This document shows, one piece after another, positions 63,941-64,000 of a stretch of DNA of 64,000 bases; the stretch's first letter is position 1; each line of letters opens with the position of its first letter. The stretch lies in contig NC_092197.1 in the NCBI RefSeq assembly GCF_043641665.1, positions 13,026,148-13,090,147 on the forward strand, written 5' to 3'. The DNA is from Enoplosus armatus. Taxonomy: Eukaryota; Chordata; Actinopteri; Centrarchiformes; Enoplosidae. The notes under the pieces were generated by a model that was not told where the DNA came from, ran no database searches, and saw nothing but the letters and a program-made list of their open reading frames with translations. Made by a program: the position numbers and the translations under genes.

Positions 63941-64000
63941 TCCAGATCTGTGCTCAGCCCCCTGTAGAGATCAGTGGGGCATGTAGAGGAGTGCCTGTTC

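Larger units (their letters stand above)
49207..64000 (-). other. TMEM132: Part of the intron upstream of TMEM132 exon 2
   Basis: By gene structure this lies between exon 1 (signal peptide, ending in phase 1) and exon 2. No minus-strand frame combines an ATG, a convincing signal peptide and a phase-1 donor, so exon 1 is probably beyond the right edge. Outside the repeats listed separately I see nothing nameable in 49210-49885, 50330-51280, 51305-55150, 55320-55870, 56380-57420, 57725-58270, 58730-59080, 59405-60910, 61250-62220, 62570-63060 and 63380-63760. The 166-codon frame at 53027-53527 (plus) and the 126-codon frame opposite it (53170-53550) have no recognisable domain. Confidence 0.65.

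Overview
This window is vertebrate nuclear DNA, almost certainly from a ray-finned fish and probably a percomorph. It is AT-rich, has no operon-like gene packing, and is full of CA/GT, GA and AT microsatellites. It carries several dispersed repeats I recognise as typical of percomorph genomes: hAT-like MITEs with a TAGGGCTGCAAC end, a TAGCATGCTGATGTTAGC family, an AACCTAACCAAG family, and an L2-type LINE 3' end. Nearly every open reading frame is a chance frame.

The only gene I can support is one member of the TMEM132 family (single-pass neural adhesion-type membrane proteins) on the minus strand. Two consecutive coding exons are visible. The large exon (family exon 2) lies at 48282-49206 and the next exon (family exon 3) at 17583-17726, separated by a 30,555-bp intron. 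Both have consensus splice sites, and the phases agree: exon 2 ends in phase 2 (AG|) and exon 3 begins with the G that completes the Arg codon. Exon 1 (signal peptide) should lie at higher coordinates, and exon 4 onward at lower coordinates. I found neither, so the window is probably internal to a very long gene.

Layout: 1-17582 is the intron after exon 3 (left end not seen). It holds an AACCTAAC repeat, two hAT-like MITEs and some enhancer-like AT-homeobox-rich stretches. 17583-17726 is exon 3. 17727-48281 is the large intron, with LINE and MITE relics at 20.5, 23.0, 24.9-25.9, 27.3, 30.9, 37.8-38.7, 40.9 and 42.9-43.3 kb, a 72-bp perfect AT palindrome at 24.7 kb, two pairs of diverged local duplications, and candidate conserved regulatory blocks near 20.0, 22.4, 26.2, 39.8, 42.0, 43.8 and 46.6 kb. 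48282-49206 is exon 2. 49207-64000 is the upstream intron, with a TIR-bearing MITE (49.9-50.3 kb), a 31-bp-arm inverted repeat (55.16-55.32 kb), a local duplication pair (57.4/59.1 kb) and further MITE copies at 60.9 and 63.1 kb.

I see no prokaryotic system, CRISPR array, rRNA, tRNA or intact transposase. The most unusual items are non-coding: three pairs of diverged local duplications inside the gene's introns, the 55.2-kb inverted repeat, the AT palindrome, and a tail-only-looking poly(T) insertion. Regulatory calls rest on composition and motifs alone and need cross-species alignment.
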